Shown one piece after another: positions 48,361 through 58,434 of a DNA stretch of 64,000 nucleotides. This stretch comes from an uncultured Oenococcus sp. (GTDB lineage: Bacteria; Bacillota; Bacilli; Lactobacillales; Lactobacillaceae): the NCBI GenBank assembly GCA_934229385.1, contig CAKQDH010000006.1:1-64000 (forward strand), in the 5' to 3' direction. A program made the translations under genes and the position numbers. Each line of letters opens with the position of its first letter. Position 1 is the first letter of the stretch. The notes below the pieces were generated by a model. It searched no databases and was not told the DNA's origin. It worked only from the letters and a program-made list of their open reading frames with translations.

Positions 48361-49596
48361 TTATAAAATAAATTTAGTATTTTTGTCAAAGGCTTTTAGA
48401 CTATCATTTTGGGGAGAAAATAAAGTAGCTAGAAATAAAATAAAGAAATTATAAAAGGTTTGGATAAATTGAGGGTCAAGAAATCCGTCAAGAGCCGCAA
48501 ATAAAAAGGCTAAAGCTAAAAACAGGTTCTTACTTTTTAGCATTCTTTTTTGAAGCATGATAATCAATATAATAAATATAATTAAAGAAACATAACCGAA
48601 TAATATCAGGTATTGTAAATAAGAACTGTCAACATAAAAATATTTAGATAAGTTAGAAGTAGACTGCTTAAAATTTGCGTTAATATTAAAAGATACTGTG
48701 TCACTTAAAGGACGAAAAGGGTGAATTCCATACATATTAATAGCCCGTAAGCCTAATAGCGGTCTATTAGAAGCTAGATTGTTAAGGCTTGGAAATGTTT
48801 TTGCATTGTAACTGAGAAAAATAATTAAAAAAGACAACAGTGGAGTTATTAATAAAAAGATTATTTTAAAAATACGATTTTTATTTATATAAATATGAAA
48901 CCATTTAATTAATAAAACACAAAATAAATAAAGACTTAATAGATAAAAAGGACTTTTCGTATTAGTTTTTATAAAAATAAAAACATTAATCAATTCCAAA
49001 ATTACAATGGCTATATAATTTAAATTTTTGTTTTTTAAAATTGTATAAGCAGTAGCTACATATAAAAATCCATGAGCAGGAAAACTGGACCAGATAAAAC
49101 CTAAGCTATTCCTTGTTCTTACAGCCGTATGATAAATATTAGAAGGGAAAAAGCCCACAATAGAGCCAGTAATAACTATGAAAAAAAATAAAGCATAAAA
49201 AATAGTTAAAAATTTTAGTATTTTTCTAAAATTTAAATTGATGGCTAAAAAAATCAAAATGGGGGTATCAAAAAAGAGATAAAATTTAGCTAAAAAACCA
49301 TTGTCGATAACAATAAAAGCCAATAAAATTATTCCTATTAAAGATCTTTTAAAGGGAATTTTTGTTTGTAAGTTTACGTTCAAGACAAAAGCTGTAAAGC
49401 ATAAGAAAAGTCCTATGAAACGAAAAATATTAGCGTAATTATTGTTTATATTTTGAGAAATTTTTAATAATGGCAAGAAATATTTCAAAGTCCAAATCAT
49501 ATATCCCAAAGCAAAAATTATATTACGGTCAATTTTAAAACTTTTATTATCACCGCTTATTTGGGTTGAAGCTATTTTTGTTTTGTTATTTAGCAA
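48361..49596 (-). CDS. Wzy-like polysaccharide polymerase, copy 3
   Basis: Ten to eleven membrane helices with a periplasmic-type loop around residues 280-330 (ASNRPLLGLRAINMYGIHP). Style matches EpsG/Wzy proteins, but it is not clearly paralogous with the two at 43.6 and 45.2 kb. 411 residues. It lies 65 bp after the GT4 gene, so these may be co-transcribed. Confidence 0.65.
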   Translation of the reverse strand: MLNNKTKIASTQISGDNKSFKIDRNIIFALGYMIWTLKYFLPLLKISQNINNNYANIFRFIGLFLCFTAFVLNVNLQTKIPFKRSLIGIILLAFIVIDNGFLAKFYLFFDTPILIFLAINLNFRKILKFLTIFYALFFFIVITGSIVGFFPSNIYHTAVRTRNSLGFIWSSFPAHGFLYVATAYTILKNKNLNYIAIVILELINVFIFIKTNTKSPFYLLSLYLFCVLLIKWFHIYINKNRIFKIIFLLITPLLSFLIIFLSYNAKTFPSLNNLASNRPLLGLRAINMYGIHPFRPLSDTVSFNINANFKQSTSNLSKYFYVDSSYLQYLILFGYVSLIIFIILIIMLQKRMLKSKNLFLALAFLFAALDGFLDPQFIQTFYNFFILFLATLFSPQNDSLKAFDKNTKFIL

Positions 49597-49661
49597 TGAC
49601 GTCTCCTCTTATATTAATGTCTTGTCCCATTTCATTTTTTATTAATAAAGGCCTAAAAATT

Positions 49662-50747
49662 TTAAACTTGACTATTTAATTTTAAAAATAAATTTCGCAG
49701 GTCTTTAGCATTTTCTTTGATACTGTATCCTCCTTTTTTTATATTCAAATCAAAGTGACTATTTCTTTTTTCATTAGTTTGTATCTTAATGGTTTTTAAA
49801 AAATCAACCCAGCTGTTTATTTTTAAAGGTAAGAATTTAACATTAGTGGTTTGTTTAACTGCTTTAGGTAAAACATTTGACAAAACACAAGGTAAACCGC
49901 TGTCCTGAGCTTCTAAAGCTACAATTCCAAAAGGCTCAAACTTAGAAGGGAACACAAAGATGTCAGCAGCTGAATATATTTGGGCAATATTATGAAATTC
50001 TCCTAAAAATAAAACTTTATTAGCTATTCCTAAGGATTTAGTTTGCTGTTTTATTTCATTTATAAATTTTCCCTTGCCGGCTAAAAGTAAACGAGCATTA
50101 TGTTTTTGCTTTTGAAATTTATAAAATACTTTAATTAAAAATTGTTGATTTTTCTGTTCTGTAAAAGCTCCTACGTGTAATAAAACTAGATTTTTATTAA
50201 GATTATATTTACTTCTTATTTTTGCCCGAACTGAAGGATCAAATTTAAATTTATCAGTATCAATGCCATTTCTTATAATATGGAACTTTTTATTTTTAAA
50301 TAGCCAATTTCCCGCATTTTTACTAGCTGCAAGGCCTATATCATAAGATTTTTGAAAAAAAGGGTTTAAAATTTTGTGGATAAAAGGATGTTGCGTATTT
50401 ACCCCATGGGCATGAACGATTTTATAAATTTTAATCTTTCTAAATGCGAATAATTCTAACTCTATAGTGGCACTATTTCCATGAATGTGAACTGCAGTAT
50501 AGTGATTTTTTTTATATAACTCTCTTAGAGTTTTTATATAATTGAAAGGATATTTATTTCTACTTTTTAGAATGTATACTCTATCACCATTTTTTTCTAT
50601 AATATTTTTAAAAGATTTATCAATATAATTATTAGCTATAAAATCAAAATGTATATTTGTTCGGTCCATATACTGATAATAATTCATGATGACCATGGAC
50701 ATGCCATTTAAATCAAAGGGTATTGTATTTATCACTAAAATATTCAT
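49662..50747 (-). CDS. GT4-family glycosyltransferase
   Basis: GT-B fold retaining glycosyltransferase. N-terminal INTIPFDLNGMSMVIMNYY, acceptor-side VHIHGNSATIELELFA, the donor-binding Rossmann start LLHVGAFTEQKNQQFLIKVF and the EPFGIVALEAQ motif (E-x7-E) near residue 295 are clear. 361 residues. Cytosolic, working on the lipid-linked repeat unit. The donor sugar cannot be inferred. Confidence 0.9.
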   Translation of the reverse strand: MNILVINTIPFDLNGMSMVIMNYYQYMDRTNIHFDFIANNYIDKSFKNIIEKNGDRVYILKSRNKYPFNYIKTLRELYKKNHYTAVHIHGNSATIELELFAFRKIKIYKIVHAHGVNTQHPFIHKILNPFFQKSYDIGLAASKNAGNWLFKNKKFHIIRNGIDTDKFKFDPSVRAKIRSKYNLNKNLVLLHVGAFTEQKNQQFLIKVFYKFQKQKHNARLLLAGKGKFINEIKQQTKSLGIANKVLFLGEFHNIAQIYSAADIFVFPSKFEPFGIVALEAQDSGLPCVLSNVLPKAVKQTTNVKFLPLKINSWVDFLKTIKIQTNEKRNSHFDLNIKKGGYSIKENAKDLRNLFLKLNSQV

Positions 50748-50819
50748 TTATGAAGGTTCCTTTTTAATAAATTATGTAAATAAGACAATAAAAAACGGCA
50801 AGTTAAAACATAAAAAAAT

Positions 50820-51884
50820 TTATTTTTTGGAGGTCATTATCCTTATTTTTAAAATATAAAATATTTTCTGAAATCTAAGTTTTACAATAGAAATACTTTT
50901 GCCAACAAAAAAAGATAAAAAAGCTGATCGCATTTTCATAGGCATTAAACAAAGTTTAATTAAAGCAGAATTTCCTTTTCCTTTTTTTATAGCTTGTAAA
51001 GTAAGAGGATCATTTAAAATTGAATTAATAGTTAATATTTTATTTTTATAAGATCTAGAATGGTCACCACTGGTTTCCTGTATGGCTTCTACCAAACGAC
51101 TTTCATAGTAAAAGTATATAGTTTGAATGGATTTACTATCTTTAATATTCCAGTCTTTATAAATTTCCAAAATATGATTAAATTGAGACTTTCTTTTATC
51201 AAATAAACTATGATTAAAAACTTTAGTTGTTTCTGATCCTGGTCTTTCTCTTATGAAATGATAGCTGGCATCTCTTACTATATCTACACTTTGGATATTA
51301 CGAATGACCTCTAAATTAAAATGAAGGTCATCCCATCCCGTGTTAGGAAATTTTAAATTCTTTTTTTGAATATAAGTATTTAAATATAATTTATTCCAAG
51401 GGACCGCTAATAAGGAATTATTAAAGTACTTGTAAGCGTTTTTCCGGAAACTTGTTGGATTAGAATAAAAAATTTCTTTGGGAAGGGTTTTTGTAGTAAA
51501 AGTTTTATTTTTAGTTGCATATACATTAGTAAAACCAGAAATTAATAATTGAGCTTGAGTTTTTTGGGACTTTAAATACATTTTCTTTAAATAATCTTTT
51601 TGAACCCAATCATCGGGATCCATAAAATACAAATATTTGCCCTTAGCTTTAGACATACCAAAATTACGAGCTGCGGCGGCACCACTATTTTTTTGATGCA
51701 AATTTATAATCCTTTTATCTTTTTTAGCAAATTTATCCACTAGCTTATCAGAACCATCTTTTGACCCATCATCTACTAAAATTATTTCGATGTTTTTTAA
51801 GGTTTGTTTTCTAATACTGTTAACGGATTTTTTTAAATAATTTTTCACATTGTATATGGGGAATATTATAGAAACGTTGATCAT
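50820..51884 (-). CDS. GT2-family glycosyltransferase
   Basis: GT-A inverting enzyme with VSIIFPIYNVKNYLKKSVNSI at the start, ILVDDGSKDGS (nucleotide-sugar binding), SGAAAARNFGM and DPDDWV, the DXD-type metal site (about 90-96). C-terminal 100 residues form a helical region of unknown role. 354 residues. Similar to EpsI/EpsJ-type transferases in streptococcal and lactobacillus clusters. Confidence 0.9.
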   Translation of the reverse strand: MINVSIIFPIYNVKNYLKKSVNSIRKQTLKNIEIILVDDGSKDGSDKLVDKFAKKDKRIINLHQKNSGAAAARNFGMSKAKGKYLYFMDPDDWVQKDYLKKMYLKSQKTQAQLLISGFTNVYATKNKTFTTKTLPKEIFYSNPTSFRKNAYKYFNNSLLAVPWNKLYLNTYIQKKNLKFPNTGWDDLHFNLEVIRNIQSVDIVRDASYHFIRERPGSETTKVFNHSLFDKRKSQFNHILEIYKDWNIKDSKSIQTIYFYYESRLVEAIQETSGDHSRSYKNKILTINSILNDPLTLQAIKKGKGNSALIKLCLMPMKMRSAFLSFFVGKSISIVKLRFQKIFYILKIRIMTSKK

Positions 51885-52044
51885 TTTTATACCTGATTTG
51901 TTTATGGAGATAATAATTAGATAAATAGTTTAAATAAAAAAATTATGATTATAATTTAAACTAAATATATTATAAATGTTGCTGAAAGGGAAATAATAAA
52001 AATAATTAATTCTGTTAGTTTTTATTAATTTTTAATAAAGTTTT

Positions 52045-53094
52045 TTAGTTTTCTACTTTGGATTGATTAGTAGAAACTAATGAATTTTTTTCTAAAGAAA
52101 AAATTTTTTTTATAGCTTTATAAATAAAAAAGCCATTCCTAATTTTTTTAGCAACCTTATAAACATTTTTGGTCATATCTTGATATTGGTCTAAAGATAT
52201 GTCTTTATATATTTTATCAATATCCGAAATTTTTTTTATGCCTATACCTAAATGGTTATTTTCAATAAATCTACATAGGGCTGCTTTTTTCCAAATTAAA
52301 ATTGGAAGGCCTGAACTTAAATATAAGGAAACTTTATGCGGGTCGTTATACCTTAAATATTTTCCATAAAGCCCTGAGCATGTATCTGTTGAAATGCCGT
52401 CCCAAACTAGACCAAAATCTTGTTTCAAGTATTTGGGTAAATCCTCAGGAGAATATTGGCCTCGATAGTGTACGTTTTTTGGATAATTTTGACTGGAACC
52501 TGGACCAAAGATATCGATTTTGGTTTTTAAATTAGCTTTTTTTAAAAAAACTGATTTTTTTAAATTTCCAGCATAGCAAATACTTTTGGTTAATTTGTTT
52601 TTGGTATTAATTTTTTGTAGATTTAAATAATCAAAGATTTCTAAATTTACCATTGGAATTTTAATACCTTGTTTTTTAAGCCATTCTCTCATTGCCTCAT
52701 TGTGGACAATTAGGTAATTAAAATGATTAAAAAAACTTAATTCCCATTTTTTTCCTTGTGAATTTTTATTTTCTAAACGGATAGATTCTAAATCATGAAC
52801 TATTAATATTTTTTTAGTCTTAGGGTTTAAACTTTTAATAATTGCATTTGAAATTATTTTTGAGTAAAGAGGATATTGAATAATAAAATAATTAATATTT
52901 TTTTTTCTGATTAATTTTTTAATTTTAAATAGTACAAAGTTTAACCTTTGTAATTTATTTTTTGGTACCTCTAGGTCGAACCTTCTAAACCCTTTTTTTG
53001 TCAAAAAAGAAGTAATATCTTTTTTTGCTTTTGGGCCTGCTATATTTAGTTTTCCGGTATCGGTATTTAAAACATAATTTGAATTGTTTGACAT
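52045..53094 (-). CDS. Sugar transferase of the galactofuranosyl/Gtf3-like family
   Basis: GT-B protein resembling beta-1,6-galactofuranosyltransferases and the Gtf3 glucosyltransferases of surface glycoprotein pathways: FIIQYPLYSKIISNAI, ILIVHDLESIRLE, LIVHNEAMREWLKKQGIKIP and LVWDGISTDTCSGLYGKYLRY, then PHKVSLYLSSGLPILIW. 349 residues. Sugar specificity is not certain; a UDP-galactopyranose mutase gene (glf) would support galactofuranose but is not in the window. Confidence 0.75.
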   Translation of the reverse strand: MSNNSNYVLNTDTGKLNIAGPKAKKDITSFLTKKGFRRFDLEVPKNKLQRLNFVLFKIKKLIRKKNINYFIIQYPLYSKIISNAIIKSLNPKTKKILIVHDLESIRLENKNSQGKKWELSFFNHFNYLIVHNEAMREWLKKQGIKIPMVNLEIFDYLNLQKINTKNKLTKSICYAGNLKKSVFLKKANLKTKIDIFGPGSSQNYPKNVHYRGQYSPEDLPKYLKQDFGLVWDGISTDTCSGLYGKYLRYNDPHKVSLYLSSGLPILIWKKAALCRFIENNHLGIGIKKISDIDKIYKDISLDQYQDMTKNVYKVAKKIRNGFFIYKAIKKIFSLEKNSLVSTNQSKVEN

Positions 53095-53238
53095 TAATAG
53101 TACTTCCTTGACAAAATATTGCTTTTCTATTTATATTATATTTATTATAAACTTGCTCTTTTACTTTGACGAAAAAATGCAGTTATTTTTAGTTTCATAG
53201 ACAATTTATGATTCCTTTGTAATTAAATGATAATTAAT

Positions 53239-54306
53239 TTAGTGATTAGTAATTTTATCTAGGTCTTTAAAAAATCTGTTAAAATAATTTTTTTCGTATA
53301 ATTCTGAAATGCTAGATTTAATCGATTCAATAGATCCAAAAGTATACCCGTTAACTATTTTTTGAATAGAGCTGGCTAATTGTTTTTTATTTCCAGGTGA
53401 ATATAGGAAGCCGTTATTTTTATTAATAATATCGTTAGGACCTACTGGACAATTGGAAGAAATGCAAGGTAGTCCTCTACTAATTGCCTCTGCTAAAACC
53501 ATGCCAAATCCTTCATAGGTAGAAGTTAGTAATAACACGTCCGCTTCTTTAATTTGTTCCCAGGGTCTGTCTGCCCAACCGTGCCATTTTATTTTGTTAT
53601 TTATGTTATTTTTTTTAGCATATTCCTGGCATTTTTTTAAGTCTTTGCCTGAACCAAAAATATCTAAAAACCAGTTTCCATGAACTAAGGATAAAGCATC
53701 TAAAAGTTCTTTTATATTTTTCTGTTCTTTGAATTCAATTCTTCCAATATAAAGTAATTTTTTATTCTTATTTTTTTGGCTTTTTCTTGAACGAATAATT
53801 GTTGCTTTTGTTGGTTTTACTGGATCATATATAGTGAATATTTTAGATTCAGGTACAGATAATGACTTTAATTGTTGTTTAATTCCAGAACTTATGGCTA
53901 AATGATAATCAGCGTATGTAACATTTTGGGGATTTGGAATTTTTTTAGTAAATAATGAAATTTGAATCCAGGATAGAATCTTAAATTTTTTCCTAAAAAT
54001 CTTTCGTAATTTTTCAACATAAGGTATGATATTGGCCCCTAAAATTATCACTAAATCAGGATTTTTTCTTGCCACATAACTAAAAAGAGAAAAAGCCTTA
54101 GTTAGTTTGTTTTCAATTTTAGGATAAATTATATGGATACGGTTGTCTAAATAGTTAATCCAAGTTTTGTCTCTGGTTTTTTCTGTTAATAAAAGTGTAA
54201 CTTTTAAATCATTGTAATGAGAAATTAAATTATTTAGGACTGAACTAACTACAGTTTCTGTGCCACCTCTTCCAGACATATATGGTGCTATAAACGTTAT
54301 TTTCAA
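53239..54306 (-). CDS. GT4-family glycosyltransferase
   Basis: Second GT-B retaining enzyme. N-terminal PYMSGRGGTETVVSSVLNNL, the middle LLYIGRIEFKEQKNIKELL and the STYEGFGMVLAEAISRGLP motif near residue 270 are standard, followed by NCPVGPNDII. 355 residues. Similar to WaaB/RfaB-type galactosyltransferases in shape. Upstream-most of the minus-strand transferase run. Confidence 0.9.
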   Translation of the reverse strand: MKITFIAPYMSGRGGTETVVSSVLNNLISHYNDLKVTLLLTEKTRDKTWINYLDNRIHIIYPKIENKLTKAFSLFSYVARKNPDLVIILGANIIPYVEKLRKIFRKKFKILSWIQISLFTKKIPNPQNVTYADYHLAISSGIKQQLKSLSVPESKIFTIYDPVKPTKATIIRSRKSQKNKNKKLLYIGRIEFKEQKNIKELLDALSLVHGNWFLDIFGSGKDLKKCQEYAKKNNINNKIKWHGWADRPWEQIKEADVLLLTSTYEGFGMVLAEAISRGLPCISSNCPVGPNDIINKNNGFLYSPGNKKQLASSIQKIVNGYTFGSIESIKSSISELYEKNYFNRFFKDLDKITNH

Positions 54307-54504
54307 AATATTCTCCTATCTAGTATTATAGAAAGCTTTTTTAATTTTTTTAAGCAGCCTTATATATAATATTTTAAATTAAATAAAATAATTGTTGGAA
54401 TAACTTATTTAACTTCACTAATTTGTTTATTTTGTTGATTTCTTTAAGTTTAACAATATTTTTTTGTGAAGAATTTTATACTAAATTATGTTAATAACTT
54501 GAAT

Positions 54505-54599
54505 ATATTAAGATATCTTTTTGATAAAGAAAAAACCCTAAATTATCATTATTATATAATAAAAATGTATTTACTTATTCAAAAGATATATCTTAATAT
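54505..54599. promoter_or_regulatory. Near-perfect inverted repeat before the nicotinamidase gene
   Basis: ATATTAAGATATCTTTTTGA (54505-54524) and TCAAAAGATATATCTTAATA (54579-54598; the repeat extends to 54599) match as reverse complements except for a 2-nt insertion and one extra T. About 54 bp lie between, including a -10-like TATAAT (54555-54560). Candidate operator or loop; no known consensus is recognised. Confidence 0.4.
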
Positions 54600-54626
54600 C
54601 TTTAATTAATTTAAAAGAGGCTATCA

Positions 54627-55181
54627 ATGAAAACTTTACAGGCTTTATTAATTATTGATTATACTAATGATTTTGTTGATGATAAAGGAGCCTTAACTTG
54701 TGGTAAAGCGGGTCAAAAAATCATGCCTGACCTTATTTCTTTGGCTAATAAATTTGTTAAAGATGATGAATGGGTTATTTTGCCCACTGATATTCATAAA
54801 ACTTATGACCCTTATCATCCAGAAAATAAGCTTTACCCTCCTCATAATGTATACGGCACTTGGGGTAGAAAATTTTATGGAACTTTAGATAAATGGTATA
54901 AAAAAAACAAGTCTAATAACAAAGTTTATATGTTTAATAAAACTAGATATAGTGCTTTTGCAGGAACAGATCTAGATTTAAGGCTTCGAGAAAGAAATGT
55001 TAAGAAACTTTATTTAACTGGAGTTTGTACAGATATTTGTGTTTTACATACAGCTGTTGATGCTTATAACTTGAATTATCAATTAGTAATTCCTAAAAAT
55101 GCTGTAGCAACATTTACTCCTACAGGGCAGCAATGGGCTCTAAATCATTTTAAAAACGCTTTAGGAGCTGAAATTGTTTAG
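54627..55181 (+). CDS. pncA: Nicotinamidase / isochorismatase-family hydrolase
   Basis: Likely converts nicotinamide to nicotinate for NAD salvage. Catalytic triad: Asp in IIDYTNDFVDD, Lys in FNKTRYSAF, and Cys in TGVCTDICVLHTA. Metal-site residues D-x-H are in TDIHKTYDPYHPEN. 184 residues. AGAGG precedes the ATG. It sits inside the exopolysaccharide region on the opposite strand, with no NAD gene nearby. Another cysteine hydrolase of the family is possible, but the HxxxDPYHPE pattern fits nicotinamidase of lactic acid bacteria. Confidence 0.82.
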   Translation: MKTLQALLIIDYTNDFVDDKGALTCGKAGQKIMPDLISLANKFVKDDEWVILPTDIHKTYDPYHPENKLYPPHNVYGTWGRKFYGTLDKWYKKNKSNNKVYMFNKTRYSAFAGTDLDLRLRERNVKKLYLTGVCTDICVLHTAVDAYNLNYQLVIPKNAVATFTPTGQQWALNHFKNALGAEIV

Positions 55182-55248
55182 CCTTCGTTAGATAATATTT
55201 CAAATTTAATAGATAAGCATTTTTTATTTTAAAAATTTTGTTCAGAAA

Positions 55249-56715
55249 CTATTTATTTGGCAAAATTTTTGTAAATAAATTTTTAATATCTTGGAATCCC
55301 TGAACCGCTATTTCTTCCTTAACGATTAGTAATATTAATCCGTAAATGCCAAAAAAGATTATTCCATTTATTAGAAATATAATGATAACATTATTTATTT
55401 CTTTAATTAAATTTGATATCACTAGCATAATAGCAATAGAAATTAAAGCACTGAAAACACATTTAATAGCGTCTTTAAGGTTAAAGATCTTTTTTGTTAT
55501 TTTCCTTAAAGGATAATAATTTAAGAAAAGTATTAACGCTTCTCCAATGACAGTGGAAATTCCTGCTCCAAAAGCTTTAAATTCTGGTAACAAAAATAAA
55601 TTTATTATAAAATCGACAACTATGCCTATTGCACTTGCTCTGACTGTAATCATTTCTTTGTTATTAGGCACAAGAATTGAGACCCCTAGTAAATTTGATA
55701 TTCCAATTATAGGGAGAGAAAGCATAACAGTTTTTAATACTGGGATAGCAGGATCATACCCGTTTCCTGCTAATATTAGGATAACTGCACGAGCATTAAA
55801 AATTATAAAAATACAGACTGCAAATGAAGCTAAAATAGTAAAATTAAAATCTTTTTTTATTAAGGAATAAAATTCTTTAATTTTACCTTTTTCTATATAA
55901 CTAGATAATCTGGGAAGAAGGACAGTCCCTAGAGCTGTTATGGTAGAAATTAAAATGGTCTGCACCTTATTTACGGCAGTATAATAACCTACCTGACTAT
56001 TGGTAGAAAGAAATCCTAACATAACCTGACCCAGTTGAGCATATATGGTCCATACCATGGAAAGTAAAAAGAAAGTAAGTATTGGCTTAAAATGTCGTTT
56101 TAAATTATAAGGGCCACTGTACCCGAATTTAATATAACGCCTCATACGTATAAAATTAAGAACATACGAACCGCTTGAACCTATTACCCATATAAAAGCG
56201 TATTTACCAATATCATTTTGAGTTTTTACAAATATAAACATTAAAAAAAGAGCTAGTATTTTAAATGCTACAGATCTTACAGTTATATATGTATATTCTT
56301 CTAAGCCTTGAAATAGCCAATCAGCTCCAATTACATTTAATATAATAGTTAAAGAACTTATAAGTATTATAGATTTGTCTTGATTAAGTCGTGGAACTAT
56401 AAAAGAAACTAAAAGTAAGATATATGTAAATGTAGTCATTAAAAAGCTTATGATCATAAGTTCGTGAGTGACTTTAGACAATTTATAACGATTATCTCTT
56501 ACTTGAGCTGTAGCTCTAATACCATAGGTAGGAATACCCAAAGTTGCAAGCATTAAAAAATATTGAACGACGGCGTTAGAAAAATTAAAAATACCATTGC
56601 CTGAGGGGTGTAAAACCCTAGCTACATAGGGAAAAGAAATAAGTGGATAAATATAATTTGAACCTGTTAAAAAAATGTTCATTATAAAATTTAGTTTTAA
56701 TGACTTTTTTTTCAT
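55249..56715 (-). CDS. wzx: Polysaccharide flippase (Wzx family)
   Basis: MOP-superfamily exporter that flips lipid-linked repeat units across the membrane. Twelve to fourteen helices; N-terminal GSNYIYPLISFPYVARVLHP followed by GIFNFSNAVVQYF and LGIPTYGIRATAQVRDNR is the typical beginning. 488 residues, full length. Convergent with the nicotinamidase gene and 0.9 kb from the transferases; its start marks the right end of the exopolysaccharide region. Confidence 0.88.
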   Translation of the reverse strand: MKKKSLKLNFIMNIFLTGSNYIYPLISFPYVARVLHPSGNGIFNFSNAVVQYFLMLATLGIPTYGIRATAQVRDNRYKLSKVTHELMIISFLMTTFTYILLLVSFIVPRLNQDKSIILISSLTIILNVIGADWLFQGLEEYTYITVRSVAFKILALFLMFIFVKTQNDIGKYAFIWVIGSSGSYVLNFIRMRRYIKFGYSGPYNLKRHFKPILTFFLLSMVWTIYAQLGQVMLGFLSTNSQVGYYTAVNKVQTILISTITALGTVLLPRLSSYIEKGKIKEFYSLIKKDFNFTILASFAVCIFIIFNARAVILILAGNGYDPAIPVLKTVMLSLPIIGISNLLGVSILVPNNKEMITVRASAIGIVVDFIINLFLLPEFKAFGAGISTVIGEALILFLNYYPLRKITKKIFNLKDAIKCVFSALISIAIMLVISNLIKEINNVIIIFLINGIIFFGIYGLILLIVKEEIAVQGFQDIKNLFTKILPNK

Positions 56716-57353
56716 ATATTTAAAATTCTCTTTATTTTTTCTAGAAATAATATTAACTAATTTATTATTATTTATGCAAATATATTATAACTATTCATTT
56801 TAGTTTTTTAATTTAATTTATGGTTCAAAGATTAATGAATTCTTATTGATAATTAATAAAATTAATTAGTTTTACCACTAATAAACTTAAACTTTGTAAA
56901 AGTCTAGTTCGTTGGCTAGTTTTAAATAAATTATTTTTGACCTCTTATATAAAAATTAATAAAATAAATTTGTTTTTTATTTAAGGAGATGCAAATTAAC
57001 TAAATTGAGAAAAACGGCTAACGAAAGTTTTATGCCTTTAAAATATATGAAAAGCCTTTTACTAATTTAAAATATTTGATCGACCTTATAAAATTATAAT
57101 AACAATAATTTTCTTTTTGAGATATCAAACTTTACTTACTATTAAAAATAAATTTAAATAATAAACACTGCTAAACAAAGTTGATCTTTTCCTTATTTTT
57201 AATTTTTAAATGTTAAATGATTTGTTTAACATTAAATAAGTATTTTTTATTTAGTTATTTTTAAAAATAATTTTTGAAAATCTTTTATTTCTTTGGTTAT
57301 TAATTATTTTAAAAGATTTAAATAAAAAATTGGGAGAAAAAATTTGAATACAT
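56716..57353. other. Gene-free spacer between wzx and the AEC carrier
   Basis: About 640 bp. An AAGGAGATGC ribosome-site-like string near 56983 leads only into a four-codon frame, perhaps the relic of a gene. No transposon end or RNA gene was recognised. Confidence 0.5.
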
Positions 57354-58280
57354 ATGGTTGAAAAATTAATCAGTGCTTTATTACCGGTTATGGTCACTTT
57401 ACTTATTGGCTATTATGCTGGCATTAGAAAAGATTTTTCTAATACTCAAGCAGAGAATATTAATAAAATAGTTATGAATTATACTTTACCAATGAGTCTT
57501 TTTGGTGGGATTCTGGCTAACAGTAGAAGTGAAATTTTTAAAAATTTTAATGTTGCTTTATGGGTATTTGGAGCAATGATAGGAGGGTATTTTTTAGTTT
57601 TAATTATAGCCCGCTTTATATTACAAGAAAACATCTCTATTGCTGTTTTAAGGTCCCTAGCGATTGCAAGTCCTGCTATACCTTTTGTAGGACCTACAGT
57701 TTTGGGGTCTCTTTTTCCTAGTGAAAGTTCTTTATTAATTGCAATTGGAGGGATTGTAGTAAATGTTTTTCAGGTGCCTATTTCTGTTATTCTTTTAACT
57801 TCCAGTTCGAAAAAAGAAAATGTAAGCATTTTTCAGAATCTTGTGACGGCTTTTAAAAAACCGGTTGTTTGGGCTCCCATCTTAGCTTTTATATTAACCT
57901 TGCTGGGTATAAAAATCAGTCCTTCCTGGGAAAAAAGCTTTACTACTTTAGGAAGCGCCACGGGAGGTTTAGCATTATTTTCTTCTGGAATTATGTTATT
58001 TAGTCGTCGTTTTGATTTTGAATTGCCAGTTATAATAGATACTTTTTTTAGAAATATATTTTTTCCGGCTGTAATGTTTGCAATTATGTTTTTATTTAAG
58101 GCAGATCGTTCGACTATGAATATGTCTTTAGTTGTTTTAGGCATTCCAGCTGGTTCAATCACAACAATATTGGCTAGCCAGTACCATATTTTAGAAGGAG
58201 AAATGAGCTCGACATTATTTTTAAGTACAGTTTTTTCTATGTTTTCTTTAGGGGCTATTATCATTATGTGTAATATTTAG
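57354..58280 (+). CDS. AEC-family carrier (auxin efflux carrier / malate permease type)
   Basis: Ten-helix membrane carrier of the auxin efflux carrier family; in lactobacilli some members (MleP) move malate. MVEKLISALLPVMVTLLIGYYAG at the start, NKIVMNYTLPMSLF with the conserved N-x-Y-x-L-P type half-helix, and the C-terminal VVLGIPAGSITTILASQYH are typical. 308 residues. No malolactic enzyme or citrate gene beside it, so the substrate is unknown. GGGAG lies about 16 nt before ATG. Confidence 0.82.
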   Translation: MVEKLISALLPVMVTLLIGYYAGIRKDFSNTQAENINKIVMNYTLPMSLFGGILANSRSEIFKNFNVALWVFGAMIGGYFLVLIIARFILQENISIAVLRSLAIASPAIPFVGPTVLGSLFPSESSLLIAIGGIVVNVFQVPISVILLTSSSKKENVSIFQNLVTAFKKPVVWAPILAFILTLLGIKISPSWEKSFTTLGSATGGLALFSSGIMLFSRRFDFELPVIIDTFFRNIFFPAVMFAIMFLFKADRSTMNMSLVVLGIPAGSITTILASQYHILEGEMSSTLFLSTVFSMFSLGAIIIMCNI

Positions 58281-58434
58281 TGATATAAAAAAATTGATGG
58301 TTTTTATTGGTTATTTAAGTATTTTCAAGTCTTTATTTCATTTAAATTTAATAAAAAAATTTTAAAAGTGATAGTTTATGTTAAAATAAAAAAACGGTGA
58401 GGGATTTTAAATCTCTTACTTAATTTTATAAATT

